This document shows positions 16,050 to 26,038 of a stretch of DNA of 64,000 nt, one piece after another; position 1 is the first letter of the stretch; each line of letters begins with the position of its first letter. The DNA comes from JADKIH01 sp031385005 (GTDB lineage Bacteria; Bacteroidota; Bacteroidia; AKYH767-A; 2013-40CM-41-45). The stretch is taken from contig JANNBB010000009.1 in assembly GCA_031385005.1 (NCBI GenBank), positions 1-64,000 on the forward strand. Reading direction: 5' to 3'. The notes under the pieces are model-generated. The model searched no databases. It worked only from the letters and a program-made list of their open reading frames with translations, and was not told where the DNA came from. A program made the position numbers and the translations under genes.

Positions 16050-16988
16050 ATGGAACTGCAATTTTCTTCAGACTATAATTCGATAATTGCAAAAATTGAT
16101 CAGATTGATCCGGTGAAATATGGTAAAACCAGAAACTATGTTAATGGTGATGTAACATATTTGTCTCCCTACATTTCGCGGGGTATAATAAGCACCAGAC
16201 AAATTCTGGAGAATGTAATGGCAAGAGGGTATAAAATTTCTCAAATAGAACATTTTGTTAAGGAACTCTGTTGGCGAGATTATTTTCAACGCTTAGGCCA
16301 AGTAAAAGATTTAAATATAGAAATAAAACAAATGCAATTCCCCGTTTTGAATTATGAGATTTCATCAGAAATTGTAAATGCGAATACGGGAATTTTAGGA
16401 ATTGATCAAGCAATAAAGCAGCTATACCGGTATGGTTACATGCACAATCATTGCCGGATGTACACGGCTTCTTTGGTTTGCAATATTGCCAAATCGCATT
16501 GGTTAATACCGGCAAAATGGATGTATTTTCATTTGCTGGATGGCGACTGGGCAAGTAATTCCTGCAGTTGGCAATGGGTTGCCGGTACTAATAGTAGTAA
16601 AAAATATTTCGCCAATCAGGAGAATATAAATAAATATACAAATACAAATCAGACAAATACATTTTTAGATATATCGTATGAAGCAATTGAGCAAATGGAA
16701 ACGCCCAAACAATTGTTGGCTTTACAAAACATTACACTGGAAACAACATTGCCGCAGGCAGATTTAATTCAATTTGATATAAACTTGCCAGTTTTTATTT
16801 ATAATTATTACAACTTAGACCCTATGTGGCATAAAGGAGAAGCAGGCAATAGAATTTTACTTCTTGAACCCGAGTTCTTTTCTACTTATCCGGTTAGTAA
16901 TAAGTGTATTGAATTTATGCTAGCGATTAGTAAAAACGTGACAAACATACAAGTTTATATAGGTTCATTCGAATCATTTTGCAAGTGA
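16050..16988 (+). CDS. photolyase-like FAD-binding domain protein, no antenna domain
   Basis: 312 residues corresponding to the FAD-binding helical domain of the DNA photolyase/cryptochrome family: YLSPYISRGIIS near residue 37, a WRDYFQR block, GYMHNHCRMYTASLVCN (about 130-147), LDGDWASNSCSWQWVAGTNSSKKYF (about 165-190). The N-terminal Rossmann antenna-binding domain is absent. The protein ends shortly after an ILLLEPEFFSTYP segment. DNA repair activity is uncertain without knowing the tryptophan chain. Placed directly before a complete cryptochrome/photolyase, 28 bases upstream. Confidence 0.8.
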   Translation: MELQFSSDYNSIIAKIDQIDPVKYGKTRNYVNGDVTYLSPYISRGIISTRQILENVMARGYKISQIEHFVKELCWRDYFQRLGQVKDLNIEIKQMQFPVLNYEISSEIVNANTGILGIDQAIKQLYRYGYMHNHCRMYTASLVCNIAKSHWLIPAKWMYFHLLDGDWASNSCSWQWVAGTNSSKKYFANQENINKYTNTNQTNTFLDISYEAIEQMETPKQLLALQNITLETTLPQADLIQFDINLPVFIYNYYNLDPMWHKGEAGNRILLLEPEFFSTYPVSNKCIEFMLAISKNVTNIQVYIGSFESFCK

Positions 16989-17015
16989 TAAATGTAGAAA
17001 TAACAAAAACAAAAA

Positions 17016-18494
17016 ATGAACATTGGAATTCTTTTTCCGCATCAATTATTTGAACAAAATGCACTTGCCGGAAAATGTAAGACAATTTATTTAGTAGAAG
17101 AAATTTTATTTTTTAAACAATATAATTTCCACAAACAAAAAATTGCTTTTCACAGAGCAAGTATGAAGTTTTATCAAGGCTTTCTTCAATCAAAAAAAAT
17201 TAAAGTAGTTTACATAGATTCATTTAATGAATTGGCTGATATAAGAAAGCTAATTCCGCATTTAAAGTCAATAGGCATTCATAGTTTTGATTATATTGAC
17301 TCAACCGATTACTGGCTGGAACAAAGGATTGAAAAGGCATGTACTTCTCAAAATGTTAATGCGAATAAAAATCACACGCCTTTATTTATTAATTCAACAG
17401 AAGAAATTACAACATATTTCTCCGGTAAAAAGCGAATGTTTCAAACAGATTTTTATAAACACCAGCGGCAAAGCAGAGGAATATTGTTGGAGGCAAATCT
17501 TAAACCAATCGGCGGTAAATGGACTTTCGATGACGAGAACCGGCTGAAATATCCTAAAGATAAAACACCTCCTAAAGTAAAATATTTAGCGCCCAACGAA
17601 TTTTATTCTGAAGCCGTTCAATACACTCAAAAATATTATTCGCAAAATTATGGGAAATTAAATACGGATTATATTTATCCTACTACTTTTGACGAAAGCA
17701 AGAAATGGTTAACAAATTTTTTTCAAACACGATTTTCTGAATTTGGTGCATATGAAGATGCAATCGTCTCCAATCAATCAGTTTTGCATCACAGTGTATT
17801 AACTCCCATGTTAAATGTTGGTCTGTTAACACCCAAGTATGTTATCGACGAAGCGTTGCAGTATGCCGGTAATCATGAAATTCCAATTAATTCATTGGAA
17901 GGTTTTATCAGACAAATTATCGGTTGGCGGGAATTTATCAGAGCTGTTTATGATTTGAAGGGGAAGAATGAGAGAATCCAAAATTACTGGGGCTTTACAC
18001 GAAAAATCCCTTCTTCATTCTGGAATGGAACAACAGGAATTGAACCAATTGATTGTACGATAAAAAAAATATTAGAAACCGGTTATTGTCATCACATCGA
18101 ACGATTAATGGTTATTGGAAATTTTATGCTTTTATGTGAGTTTGACCCGGATGAAGTATATCGATGGTTTATGGAATTATTTATCGATGCTTACGATTGG
18201 GTAATGGTGCCCAATGTTTATGGAATGAGCCAATTTGCCGATGGCGGTTTAATGGCAACCAAACCCTACATTAGTGGAAGTAATTATTTAATGAAAATGA
18301 GTGATTATAAAAAAGGAGAATGGCAGAATATATGGGACGGATTATTTTGGCGATTCATGCATACCCATCGTACTTTCTTTTTGCAAAATCCAAGATTAGG
18401 AATGTTAATAAGAACTTTTGATAAAATGTCGGAAGTGAAGAAGAGCACACATTTAAATACTGCTAAAGAATATTTAAAATCAATATCAAATTAA
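17016..18494 (+). CDS. cryptochrome/photolyase (DPRP type) lacking Fe-S cysteines
   Basis: 492 residues. It matches the deoxyribodipyrimidine photolyase-related (PhrB/FeS-BCP) family across its length: N-terminal alpha/beta domain (MNIGILFPHQLFEQN, YLVEEILFF), helical FAD domain with FIRQIIGWREFIRAVYD, GYCHHIERLMVIGNF and NVYGMSQFADGG. Known members bind a 4Fe-4S cluster through one Cys near the HIxRLM motif and three after MSDY. Here the region after MSDY (near 427 to the end) has no cysteine, so the cluster should be absent. Probable role: light-driven repair of (6-4) lesions or blue-light sensing. Confidence 0.85.
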   Translation: MNIGILFPHQLFEQNALAGKCKTIYLVEEILFFKQYNFHKQKIAFHRASMKFYQGFLQSKKIKVVYIDSFNELADIRKLIPHLKSIGIHSFDYIDSTDYWLEQRIEKACTSQNVNANKNHTPLFINSTEEITTYFSGKKRMFQTDFYKHQRQSRGILLEANLKPIGGKWTFDDENRLKYPKDKTPPKVKYLAPNEFYSEAVQYTQKYYSQNYGKLNTDYIYPTTFDESKKWLTNFFQTRFSEFGAYEDAIVSNQSVLHHSVLTPMLNVGLLTPKYVIDEALQYAGNHEIPINSLEGFIRQIIGWREFIRAVYDLKGKNERIQNYWGFTRKIPSSFWNGTTGIEPIDCTIKKILETGYCHHIERLMVIGNFMLLCEFDPDEVYRWFMELFIDAYDWVMVPNVYGMSQFADGGLMATKPYISGSNYLMKMSDYKKGEWQNIWDGLFWRFMHTHRTFFLQNPRLGMLIRTFDKMSEVKKSTHLNTAKEYLKSISN

Positions 18495-18523
18495 AGTATT
18501 AATTTAAATCTAAATCTCAAGAA

Positions 18524-18910
18524 ATGGAAGTCACTACAGAAACGTTAAAGCAAATACTAGCGGCATTCAATGCACACGATCTTGATGCAATTATGGAATA
18601 CTTCTCCGATGATTGCTCATTCGATTTTCCAAGAGGCCCTGAATCTTTCGGACAACGCTTTATCGGTAAAGCACAGGTGCGAGAAGCACTTGAAGGTCGT
18701 TTCAAAGGAATTCCTAATGTCCACTATGGAGAAGATCTTCATTGGATTTCAACCGAGGGCAACCGAGGAGTTTCAGAATGGACTCTTACCGGAACAACAA
18801 CTTCAGGGATTAGTGTGAAGGTAAAAGGGTGTGACCTTTGGGAATTTCGCTATGGTAAAGTTACCCGAAAGGATTCCTATTGGAAAATAGTTGAGCCGAC
18901 TATTAAATAA
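18524..18910 (+). CDS. NTF2-like / SnoaL-like protein
   Basis: 128 residues with the nuclear-transport-factor-2 fold pattern: an N-terminal helix with LAAFNAHDLDAIMEYFSDDCSFDFP and a C-terminal strand LWEFRYGKVTRKDSYWKI. Such proteins are small-molecule binding or isomerase-like domains. It lies 29 bases downstream of the photolyase with no terminator between, so it is likely the last gene of that operon. Substrate unknown. Confidence 0.8.
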   Translation: MEVTTETLKQILAAFNAHDLDAIMEYFSDDCSFDFPRGPESFGQRFIGKAQVREALEGRFKGIPNVHYGEDLHWISTEGNRGVSEWTLTGTTTSGISVKVKGCDLWEFRYGKVTRKDSYWKIVEPTIK

Positions 18911-19124
18911 AGCATTGTATATTAAATTAAGTCTTGTACTGCTAACACACAAATCAGCTCAAATAAACCAGAGAGTATTAAAACCGTTCGTTTCTAATTT
19001 TATTATACCTTTTAAACTAAATTCAACTCTAATTCATAACACCAACATTCGTTGCATATAAGCTGCTGCTCCAATTAAACCATTATCTTTATTAAAACGT
19101 CTTAGAACAATCAAGTTAAATAAT

Positions 19125-20411
19125 ATGAAAATACTTTTTAAGCTAATAGCCATCAGCTTGGCAACTATCAATACAAGTATTGCTCAAATGAATCCCCTGA
19201 TTACTTCGTGGAAGTTGAACATTACTGGTGCAACAGGTTATCTGGGTTATACAAGCAATGTAAAACAGGTTCTTTATTCTGCAACCAGCGTTTACATTAA
19301 GACAAATGATTTGGCTGATTACATTCCGGTTAATGCAGGATCCGGTACTGGTCAGGTAGATTGGTGGCCAAACAATCCCTGGTTTCCCGATAGCATGGGT
19401 TACACTTTTCGGTTTCGTTTGAATCCAACTCAAAATACCGGAACCCCTAAAAAGCCACCCTATGGTCATATAGGCCTTTGGGTTAATGGAGTTTCTGTTT
19501 ACAATCCTTTGGATGCAAAAAGTTATAACAACGATACAACCTGGTTTCAAAATGCATTTTATTGGGAACATTTATTAGCAGAAACATTTGACAGCTGCTG
19601 GGGTCATCCAAATCAATCTCACGAATATCATACCCATCAAAGCCCCTCTTGTGTATATGACCAGACAGATAGCTTGAATCATTCTCCGATTATTGGTTTC
19701 GCCTTTGACGGTTTTCCTATTTATGGTTGTTATGCATATACGAATACCAATGGAACCGGCATTATAAAACGCATGAGAACCAGTTATCGGATGAGAAGCA
19801 TCACCGACCGAACAACTTTGCCCGATGGTACAGTTTTAACTCCGGCACTCTATGGACCTTCTTTGACAACAATTCCATTGGGTGGTTATCAGGAGGACTT
19901 TGAATATGTACCCGGCCTTGGCGACTTAGACGATCATAATGGAAGATTTTGCATAACCCCGGAATACCCTTTAGGGATCTATGCATATTTTGTAACACTT
20001 GATTCAAACTTAACTCCGGTTTATCCTTATGCAATCGGTCAAACATTCTATGGCGAAATTATTCCAACCGATGGAAATATGGGACCCAATTCAGGATATG
20101 TAACCATCAATGAAACGGTTATAAATTATAACCCTTCTTCATCATTAAATGAAATTGAAACACAAATGGATCTTCAGCTTTTCCCAAACCCGGCAACTGA
20201 CCATATTAATTTCCTGCTGAAATCAAATGACTTCACGAGTGTTTTGAAAGGAGAGATATTCAACCAGACCGGTGAATTGGTATATAAAAATGATGTAATT
20301 ACAAACAGATACTATTACTTTACAACAAGTCATTTGTCATCCGGTATTTACTATTTTAAAATTACAAGCAACTATAAATCGTTCACCACTAAATTTATTG
20401 TAACTCAATAA
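19125..20411 (+). CDS. YHYH-domain T9SS secreted protein
   Basis: 428 residues. A signal peptide (ending SIAQ near residue 21) is followed by a YHYH-type domain: HEYHTHQSPSC near residue 165, then HSPIIGFAFDGFPIYG, the most conserved block, and a DDHNGRFCITPEYPLGIYAYF block. A T9SS type A sorting domain closes the protein (LQLFPNPATDHINF onwards). YHYH proteins are exported and of unknown function; the His/Asp-rich core suggests metal binding. Monocistronic by context, with more than 200 bases on each side. Confidence 0.85.
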   Translation: MKILFKLIAISLATINTSIAQMNPLITSWKLNITGATGYLGYTSNVKQVLYSATSVYIKTNDLADYIPVNAGSGTGQVDWWPNNPWFPDSMGYTFRFRLNPTQNTGTPKKPPYGHIGLWVNGVSVYNPLDAKSYNNDTTWFQNAFYWEHLLAETFDSCWGHPNQSHEYHTHQSPSCVYDQTDSLNHSPIIGFAFDGFPIYGCYAYTNTNGTGIIKRMRTSYRMRSITDRTTLPDGTVLTPALYGPSLTTIPLGGYQEDFEYVPGLGDLDDHNGRFCITPEYPLGIYAYFVTLDSNLTPVYPYAIGQTFYGEIIPTDGNMGPNSGYVTINETVINYNPSSSLNEIETQMDLQLFPNPATDHINFLLKSNDFTSVLKGEIFNQTGELVYKNDVITNRYYYFTTSHLSSGIYYFKITSNYKSFTTKFIVTQ

Positions 20412-20753
20412 GAGTAAATTTCACATAATATATTTTCAGCCAACAAAAAATTTTCAGATTTCAACGATTTAAAGAAATGTTATTTAAAAAGTTCTCATTT
20501 TAACATTTTGTAGCCATAACTGCATTTATTAATACTTTAGGAAGATAGGCCAACATTTCAAGCCAATTTATTTTCCTTTTTAATGAAGCTATAAAATGAT
20601 AACTTTATACTAAGAAAAGCATAGTACTTAATGAAAACAATTCCCAATAATGCTTTTCAAAAATGCCTTCACTTGAGACAATGAATGGCTTCAAGATGAA
20701 ATTATTTTACATTTTAATTAAGTGTTTAACATTGTTATTTTAAAAATATAATT
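20412..20753. other. intergenic region, no gene seen
   Basis: About 340 bases, AT-rich, without an ORF or repeat I can support. It probably holds the promoter of the DUF4239 gene; no clear TAnnTTTG box was noted. Confidence 0.5.
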
Positions 20754-21566
20754 ATGATTCAAGAAATATTTCATTTAAATCCGATTTTGTTTACTCTTCT
20801 TATCACAATTATTACAGTAGTTGTTTTTATTGTAGGAATGCTTATAGCAAGAAAATATTTTAGCTATCTGTTTTTTAAACCTGAAGATAATCAGGTTGCC
20901 AATATTATGATGCGCCAATTAGGAACTCTCTTATCGGTACTCCTTGCTTTTGCAGTTATTTCTACCTGGCAGGATTATGAGTTACAAAGAAGAAATACAG
21001 CCGAAGAAGCAAGTATAATGGGGAATCTTTATCGGGATAGCAGAGGAATGGATATAGAAAAAGAAAAGGAAATTCAATATTTACTTATTAATTATACGAA
21101 AGCTGTAGTTGAAGATGGTTGGCCTAAAATGCTAGAATGCAAGGAAAGTAAAATAGCCTGGTTAGCTTTCAATAAACTTTATGGTGCTATTATCCGGTAT
21201 TTACCTGCAAATGCAAGAGAACAGATTGTTGAAGCCCGTATGATTCAGCATTTGAACGATATGGCAAAATTCAGGAGACTTCGCCATCTTCGAAATGCAG
21301 ATCCGCTAATTCCTAATATACTTTGGGCATCTATTTTTTGTGGAACAATTCTATTTACTATAAGCGGTTATTTTTTAAGATGTCAAAATATGAAATTACA
21401 AACTATCGTTACCATAATATCTGCAATTTTATTTGGTGTAATATTTTCAATGCTGCTTCTCTTTAATCATCCATATTCAGGAAGTCTGCAAATTTCCCCT
21501 TCTCCAATTGAAAACTTACTAAAGGATGTTTACCATATTGCTGATATAACGGAGAATTTAAAATAA
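20754..21566 (+). CDS. DUF4239 (bestrophin-like) membrane protein
   Basis: 270 residues. Two N-terminal helices (residues about 10-32 and 58-75, with RQLGTLLSVLLAFAVISTWQDYE), a long polar helical middle with the conserved EEASIMGNLYRDSRG, and two C-terminal helices near 185-235. The pattern matches DUF4239, distant relatives of bestrophin channels. Role in ion transport is inferred only from fold similarity. Single gene with its own spacing on both sides. Confidence 0.75.
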   Translation: MIQEIFHLNPILFTLLITIITVVVFIVGMLIARKYFSYLFFKPEDNQVANIMMRQLGTLLSVLLAFAVISTWQDYELQRRNTAEEASIMGNLYRDSRGMDIEKEKEIQYLLINYTKAVVEDGWPKMLECKESKIAWLAFNKLYGAIIRYLPANAREQIVEARMIQHLNDMAKFRRLRHLRNADPLIPNILWASIFCGTILFTISGYFLRCQNMKLQTIVTIISAILFGVIFSMLLLFNHPYSGSLQISPSPIENLLKDVYHIADITENLK

Positions 21567-21761
21567 GTTTAATAAAAAAGTTAAACGAGCACATAAAATA
21601 AAAACTTCTGTTCATTTATTAAAATAATTTAATGGACAATCTGTTCCTTATTATTTTTATATTTGGTAAAAATTCACCGACATACTCAGGATTTTTAAAA
21701 TAGAGGTTTAGCAACTTTCGTAAACTGATTTCTGGGTCTAAAAAATAAAAGAGGACAACGA

Positions 21762-22982
21762 ATGCATCCATTAAATCCGATTTTTGCAATAATAATTTAT
21801 GGCATCGCTTTTATTACTGCACATCTGATTAGCATAAAATATAAAATTATCAATACGAATGTCAGATATGAAAGCATAGACGGGTTAAGAGGATTTCTTG
21901 CATTAGGCGTTTTCATTCATCATGCTGCAATCTGGCATCAGTTTCTTCAAATTAATAAATGGGACTCTCCGAAGTCTAATCTATATAGTCAATTGGGCCA
22001 GACGAGTGTCGCATTTTTTTTCATGATTACCGCCTTTTTATTTATTTCAAAATTACTAAACACAAAAAATAAAAAAGTTGATTGGAATATTTTGTTCCTG
22101 TCCAGATTCTTCAGATTAGTTCCAATGTATTTTGTCTCAATATTCGTATTAATAATTATTGTCATGATACTGAGTAATTGGCAAATAATGGTTGGACCGG
22201 AAATTTATTTTAAACAAATATTTAGCTGGCTGGCTTTTACTATACCGGATACCCCGGATATTAATAATTGTGCTTATACCAATATAATTATCGCAGGAGT
22301 TGTTTGGTCACTTCCTTATGAATGGTTGTTCTATTTTAGCTTGCCAATTCTTTCACTGTTAATTCTTAAAAAAAACACATCAACATTTTATTTATTAATT
22401 AGTTTGCTTTTTATATATGGTTTTTACAAAATTAAATATATTGAAGGGCAGCACTTACTTTCATTTGCCGGAGGAGCCATATCACCATTTTTAATAAAAT
22501 ATAGTCGAAGAAAGGTAAATTATAACTCACCTGTTTTCAGTTTGATAATTTTGCTCTGTTTATCAGCATTAATATTATTTTTCAGCACCTCCGGTGATTT
22601 TATCAGTAAACTTTTAATTATAGTAGTGTTCAACTTAATCGTTTTAGGGAATAATGTTTTTGGCATTCTTAAAAGTTCAATATTGAAATTTTTAGGAGAA
22701 ATAAGTTATAGTACATACTTAATTCATGGTATAATTCTCTTTGTTGTAATGTATTTCTTTTATGGACTGCAAGAGGCGGCAAATTTATCGTCCAATAAAT
22801 ATTGTATGTTAATATTTATTACAACTCCCTTTGTTGTCTTGATAAGTTTTATAACATATAAAACAATAGAAAGGCCATTCATGGATTACTCAAAGAGAAT
22901 CAATCTCGATAAAGTAAAAGATCAGTTTATAGTGATTTTAAAAAGTTGGGGTTTAAGAACGAAATCTTCAAAAAATAATTAG
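21762..22982 (+). CDS. acyltransferase 3 family protein (OafA/YrhL type)
   Basis: 406 residues with about ten membrane helices. The catalytic region YESIDGLRGFLALGVFIHHA (residues 32-51) contains the conserved histidine pair of acyltransferase-3 enzymes, and a later WSLPYEWLFY and FLGEISYSTYLIHGI are typical. Such enzymes acetylate or acylate surface sugars and lipids; the acceptor here is unknown as no polysaccharide genes are adjacent. A -7 box TATATTTG lies at 21658-21665. Confidence 0.85.
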   Translation: MHPLNPIFAIIIYGIAFITAHLISIKYKIINTNVRYESIDGLRGFLALGVFIHHAAIWHQFLQINKWDSPKSNLYSQLGQTSVAFFFMITAFLFISKLLNTKNKKVDWNILFLSRFFRLVPMYFVSIFVLIIIVMILSNWQIMVGPEIYFKQIFSWLAFTIPDTPDINNCAYTNIIIAGVVWSLPYEWLFYFSLPILSLLILKKNTSTFYLLISLLFIYGFYKIKYIEGQHLLSFAGGAISPFLIKYSRRKVNYNSPVFSLIILLCLSALILFFSTSGDFISKLLIIVVFNLIVLGNNVFGILKSSILKFLGEISYSTYLIHGIILFVVMYFFYGLQEAANLSSNKYCMLIFITTPFVVLISFITYKTIERPFMDYSKRINLDKVKDQFIVILKSWGLRTKSSKNN

Positions 22983-23056
22983 CAATTTTGTATTTGTGAA
23001 GCTAATAAATATAAGAAGAATATTTAAATAGAATTATGCCCTGTTTAAAAATCAAT

Positions 23057-23064
23057 TATATTTG
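23057..23064 (+). promoter_or_regulatory. -7 promoter box four bases before the YitT start
   Basis: TATATTTG ends only four bases before ATG 23069, so the transcript start should fall at about the initiation codon (leaderless or nearly so). The same spacing is seen at the transposase gene at 5268. Confidence 0.5.
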
Positions 23065-23068
23065 AAGG

Positions 23069-24046
23069 ATGAACCCCAACTGGACCCAATTAATTATTCG
23101 TACTGTTGTTAAACAAAAAAAAGGAAAAACCAACAGTAAAACAGAATTATCTTCTTTTGAAATAGCACGCGGTTATAGAGAGTTGAAGATTTCTGTACTT
23201 TCTTTTTTCAGTAATTCTTTACTTATTGTATTAGGAATTATTTCAGCGGCATTCGGGCTCGAGGGCTTTCTGCTTCCCAGTAAATTTATTGACGGCGGCG
23301 CAACTGGTATTTCTCTTCTCCTTAGCGAATTGAGCGATACACCACTTTCGGTTTTGCTTGTAATCGTAAATATCCCATTTCTGATTCTTGGCTTGAATGT
23401 TATAAGTAAGCAGTTTGCATTGAAAGCTGCGTTTGCAATTTTGGGACTTGCATTGGCCGTTGCAATGATTAATTTTCCGGAAGTAACACATGATAAACTT
23501 TTAGTTGCCGTCTTTGGAGGTTTTTTTCTTGGCGCGGGCATCGGACTTTCTATTAGAGGAGGTGCTGTGCTTGACGGAACAGAAGTGCTTGCGATTTACT
23601 TTAGCAGAAAGCTTGGAACAACAGTAGGGGATATTATTATCATTATTAATATTCTTGTTTTTTCTTCAGCAGCCTATTTTCTTTCTATCGAGACAGCTTT
23701 ATATTCTATGCTAACATATCTTGCTGCTTCCAAAACACTTGATTTTGTTATTGAAGGTATTGAGGAATACACAGGAGTTACAATTATTTCTGTCAGGGCA
23801 GATGAAATCAGAAAGATGATAATTGGAAATTTAGGTAGAGGGGTAACAGTATATAAAGGTAAAAGGGGTTTTGGCATGCATGGACATACTGACGAAATCG
23901 ACATTGTCTATACAGTGGTAACTCGTTTGGAAATAAGCAAACTCAATACAGAAATTCAAAAAATTGATCCAAACTCATTTGTGGTGATGAGTAGCGTTAA
24001 AGACACGAAAGGCGGAATGATAAAAAAAAGACCATTGAAACATTAA
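23069..24046 (+). CDS. YitT family membrane protein
   Basis: 325 residues. About five or six membrane helices with GFLLPSKFIDGGATGISLLL and GAGIGLSIRGGAVLDGTEVLA, the conserved YitT/DUF161 repeats, then a cytosolic C-terminal DUF2179 domain (TIISVRADEIRKMI to the end). The role of YitT proteins is not established; a transport function is supposed. An N-terminal cytosolic extension of about 45 residues is slightly longer than usual. If the -7 box at 23057 is used, initiation is leaderless or at a later codon. Confidence 0.88.
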   Translation: MNPNWTQLIIRTVVKQKKGKTNSKTELSSFEIARGYRELKISVLSFFSNSLLIVLGIISAAFGLEGFLLPSKFIDGGATGISLLLSELSDTPLSVLLVIVNIPFLILGLNVISKQFALKAAFAILGLALAVAMINFPEVTHDKLLVAVFGGFFLGAGIGLSIRGGAVLDGTEVLAIYFSRKLGTTVGDIIIIINILVFSSAAYFLSIETALYSMLTYLAASKTLDFVIEGIEEYTGVTIISVRADEIRKMIIGNLGRGVTVYKGKRGFGMHGHTDEIDIVYTVVTRLEISKLNTEIQKIDPNSFVVMSSVKDTKGGMIKKRPLKH

Positions 24047-24212
24047 AGCAAAAAATTAGTCAAAACTATACTGCAATAAAAGAATTTTGTAAATTTCGAA
24101 TAATCACCAACTAAAATTAATCTATCAAAGTAGCATTTGTTCATAATCAAAGGCAATAAATATTATATTTGGTCTTTATTATAACACTTTAATAATATCC
24201 AAAAGCAGGTAA

Positions 24213-24740
24213 ATGAAAAATGTATTCAAAATTGCATTCGTTTTTTTTTCAAGTGGCATATTCTCACAATTAATTGCACAAGAGCAACTAAATAGCTTTG
24301 TGACGAAGGAATTTAAAATGGTTTACCCGAGTCCATGGAAAACAGACACAACCCGGCTTATGGGTACGGAGGTGTTTGTATTTGCTCCCAGAGAAAACGA
24401 AGATGATCAGTTTAGCGAAAACGTGAATGTGCTTATTCAGAATTTGGAAGGACAGAGCATCGATCTTGAGAAGTATAAACAAATTACCGAAAAACAAATT
24501 GCCGAAGTAGCAACCGACGGAAAAATATTCGAATCTTCTATTCTTAAAAATATCCATGGAGATTATTACAAAATAATCTATTCCATGACTCAGGGAAAAT
24601 TTAATCTAAAAATAACATCCTACTGTTTTATTAAAAATGATAATGCGTATTTAGCAACTTTTACTACAGAGGTCGCTAATTATGAAAAGTATAAAGCAAT
24701 AGGAGGGCTCATACTCGACTCATTTGTGGTATTAAAATAA
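24213..24740 (+). CDS. exported PsbP/DcrB-like protein
   Basis: 175 residues with a signal peptide (ending LIAQ). The mature part begins with FKMVYPSPWKTD, and has VFAPRENEDDQFSENVNVLIQ and YLATFTTEVANYEKYKAIGGLILDSF, the layout of the PsbP/DUF1795/DcrB fold. Bacterial members are periplasmic or lipoprotein-like with unclear function. A -7 box TATATTTG at 24164-24171 lies 41 bases upstream of the ATG. Single gene. Confidence 0.65.
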   Translation: MKNVFKIAFVFFSSGIFSQLIAQEQLNSFVTKEFKMVYPSPWKTDTTRLMGTEVFVFAPRENEDDQFSENVNVLIQNLEGQSIDLEKYKQITEKQIAEVATDGKIFESSILKNIHGDYYKIIYSMTQGKFNLKITSYCFIKNDNAYLATFTTEVANYEKYKAIGGLILDSFVVLK

Positions 24741-24962
24741 GTGAAAGGATTCATTAGATGTTATTTTTATGACATCAACCCCGCCGGGAACAAAAAAATT
24801 ATATACTTTTAAGATTGAGTTATAGAATTAAGCGAAAAAACCAGTGTATATTTTATAGTTAGCGGAAATAGTAATTATAACTTATATTATGACGAAAACA
24901 GACGCTGATTTCATAATAATTAGCCACAAAACTCCTTTAAAAATTTTATTTATTATTTCAAC

Positions 24963-26015
24963 ATGAAAAACATAATTACCTTTTTTACTTTTCTAATAGC
25001 AGTAAATGTTTGCCTAGCACAGGAAAGCCTTGTTTCAGATAGTACTAACAAAAAGTTAGAAAAGTATAAGCCGAAAATATCGGGTGTGCTTCAGGTTCAC
25101 TACCTTGAAGAACTTAACACTAACGGTGACACCATTCGTGATCCTGGAGGTTTCAGAATATTGCGAGCAAGGTTAATTGCTAAAGGTGACATCAACAAAT
25201 TTATTTTCTATGAGTTAATGATTGATCCTCGAGCACCCGAGCAGGGTGGGATTTTACGCGATGCATTTATCGGCTTTCGTGTAATAAAAAATCAGACAAT
25301 TCGTGTTGGTCAGCAAAAAACTCAATTTGGATGGGAGAACCGCCAATCGATTACAGAATTGTATACCGTAAATCGTGCAGAAATGTCGGACGGACTTTCA
25401 AGAGGAGAAAACTTGCGTGATATTGGTATTGGAATACTTGGAGACATTAAATTAAATAAAAATTTCCGCATTGAAGATGCAATAACATTTACTAATGGGG
25501 CAAGGTCTAATGTTGCAGGACCTTTTGATTTTAATACTAAAAAAGCATTATGGGGGCGAGTTGGAATTCGCTATAAAAAGGAGGATTTAACAATTCGTTT
25601 AGGAGGTTCTTTCGGAACCGGAGGAATCAGATATTTGTATGATAATTTGCTAGACCCATCTGATGACCTGTATGTTAACTTCAATCGTATTGGAGCCGAT
25701 ATACAGGTTGACCATAAATATTTTTTCCTTGCAAGTGAATATGGAAGGGGGAAAGATAGAGTAAGTGATACATTGTACGCTGAACCGAAAGGATACCAGG
25801 CCATACTTGCACTAAAAACAAAATGGAAGATTGGTCCACTTGTTAAGTATGATATGTTTGAAGAAGAGTGGAAGGTATTAACCATTGGTGCTTATTACGG
25901 AAATCCGAAGGATAAATTTAGAGTACTTATCAATTATGTGTTCAGGGGGAACATCAACGATATTCCACAAGGACATGACGATAGATTATATATTCAAATG
26001 CAAATTGTTTTTTAA
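24963..26015 (+). CDS. phosphate-selective-porin-like outer membrane protein
   Basis: 350 residues. Signal peptide (ending CLAQ), then KPKISGVLQVHY and FRILRARLIAKGDINKFIFYELMID, the start of a porin barrel of the OprO/OprP type, with alternating strands to a C-terminal phenylalanine (QMQIVF). Such porins let phosphate or other small anions across the outer membrane. No phosphate genes are adjacent, so specificity is open. The unusual three-stem repeat begins 23 bases downstream and may act as its 3' structure. Confidence 0.75.
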   Translation: MKNIITFFTFLIAVNVCLAQESLVSDSTNKKLEKYKPKISGVLQVHYLEELNTNGDTIRDPGGFRILRARLIAKGDINKFIFYELMIDPRAPEQGGILRDAFIGFRVIKNQTIRVGQQKTQFGWENRQSITELYTVNRAEMSDGLSRGENLRDIGIGILGDIKLNKNFRIEDAITFTNGARSNVAGPFDFNTKKALWGRVGIRYKKEDLTIRLGGSFGTGGIRYLYDNLLDPSDDLYVNFNRIGADIQVDHKYFFLASEYGRGKDRVSDTLYAEPKGYQAILALKTKWKIGPLVKYDMFEEEWKVLTIGAYYGNPKDKFRVLINYVFRGNINDIPQGHDDRLYIQMQIVF

Positions 26016-26038
26016 AAGAAATCTACAGCTAATTGCAC

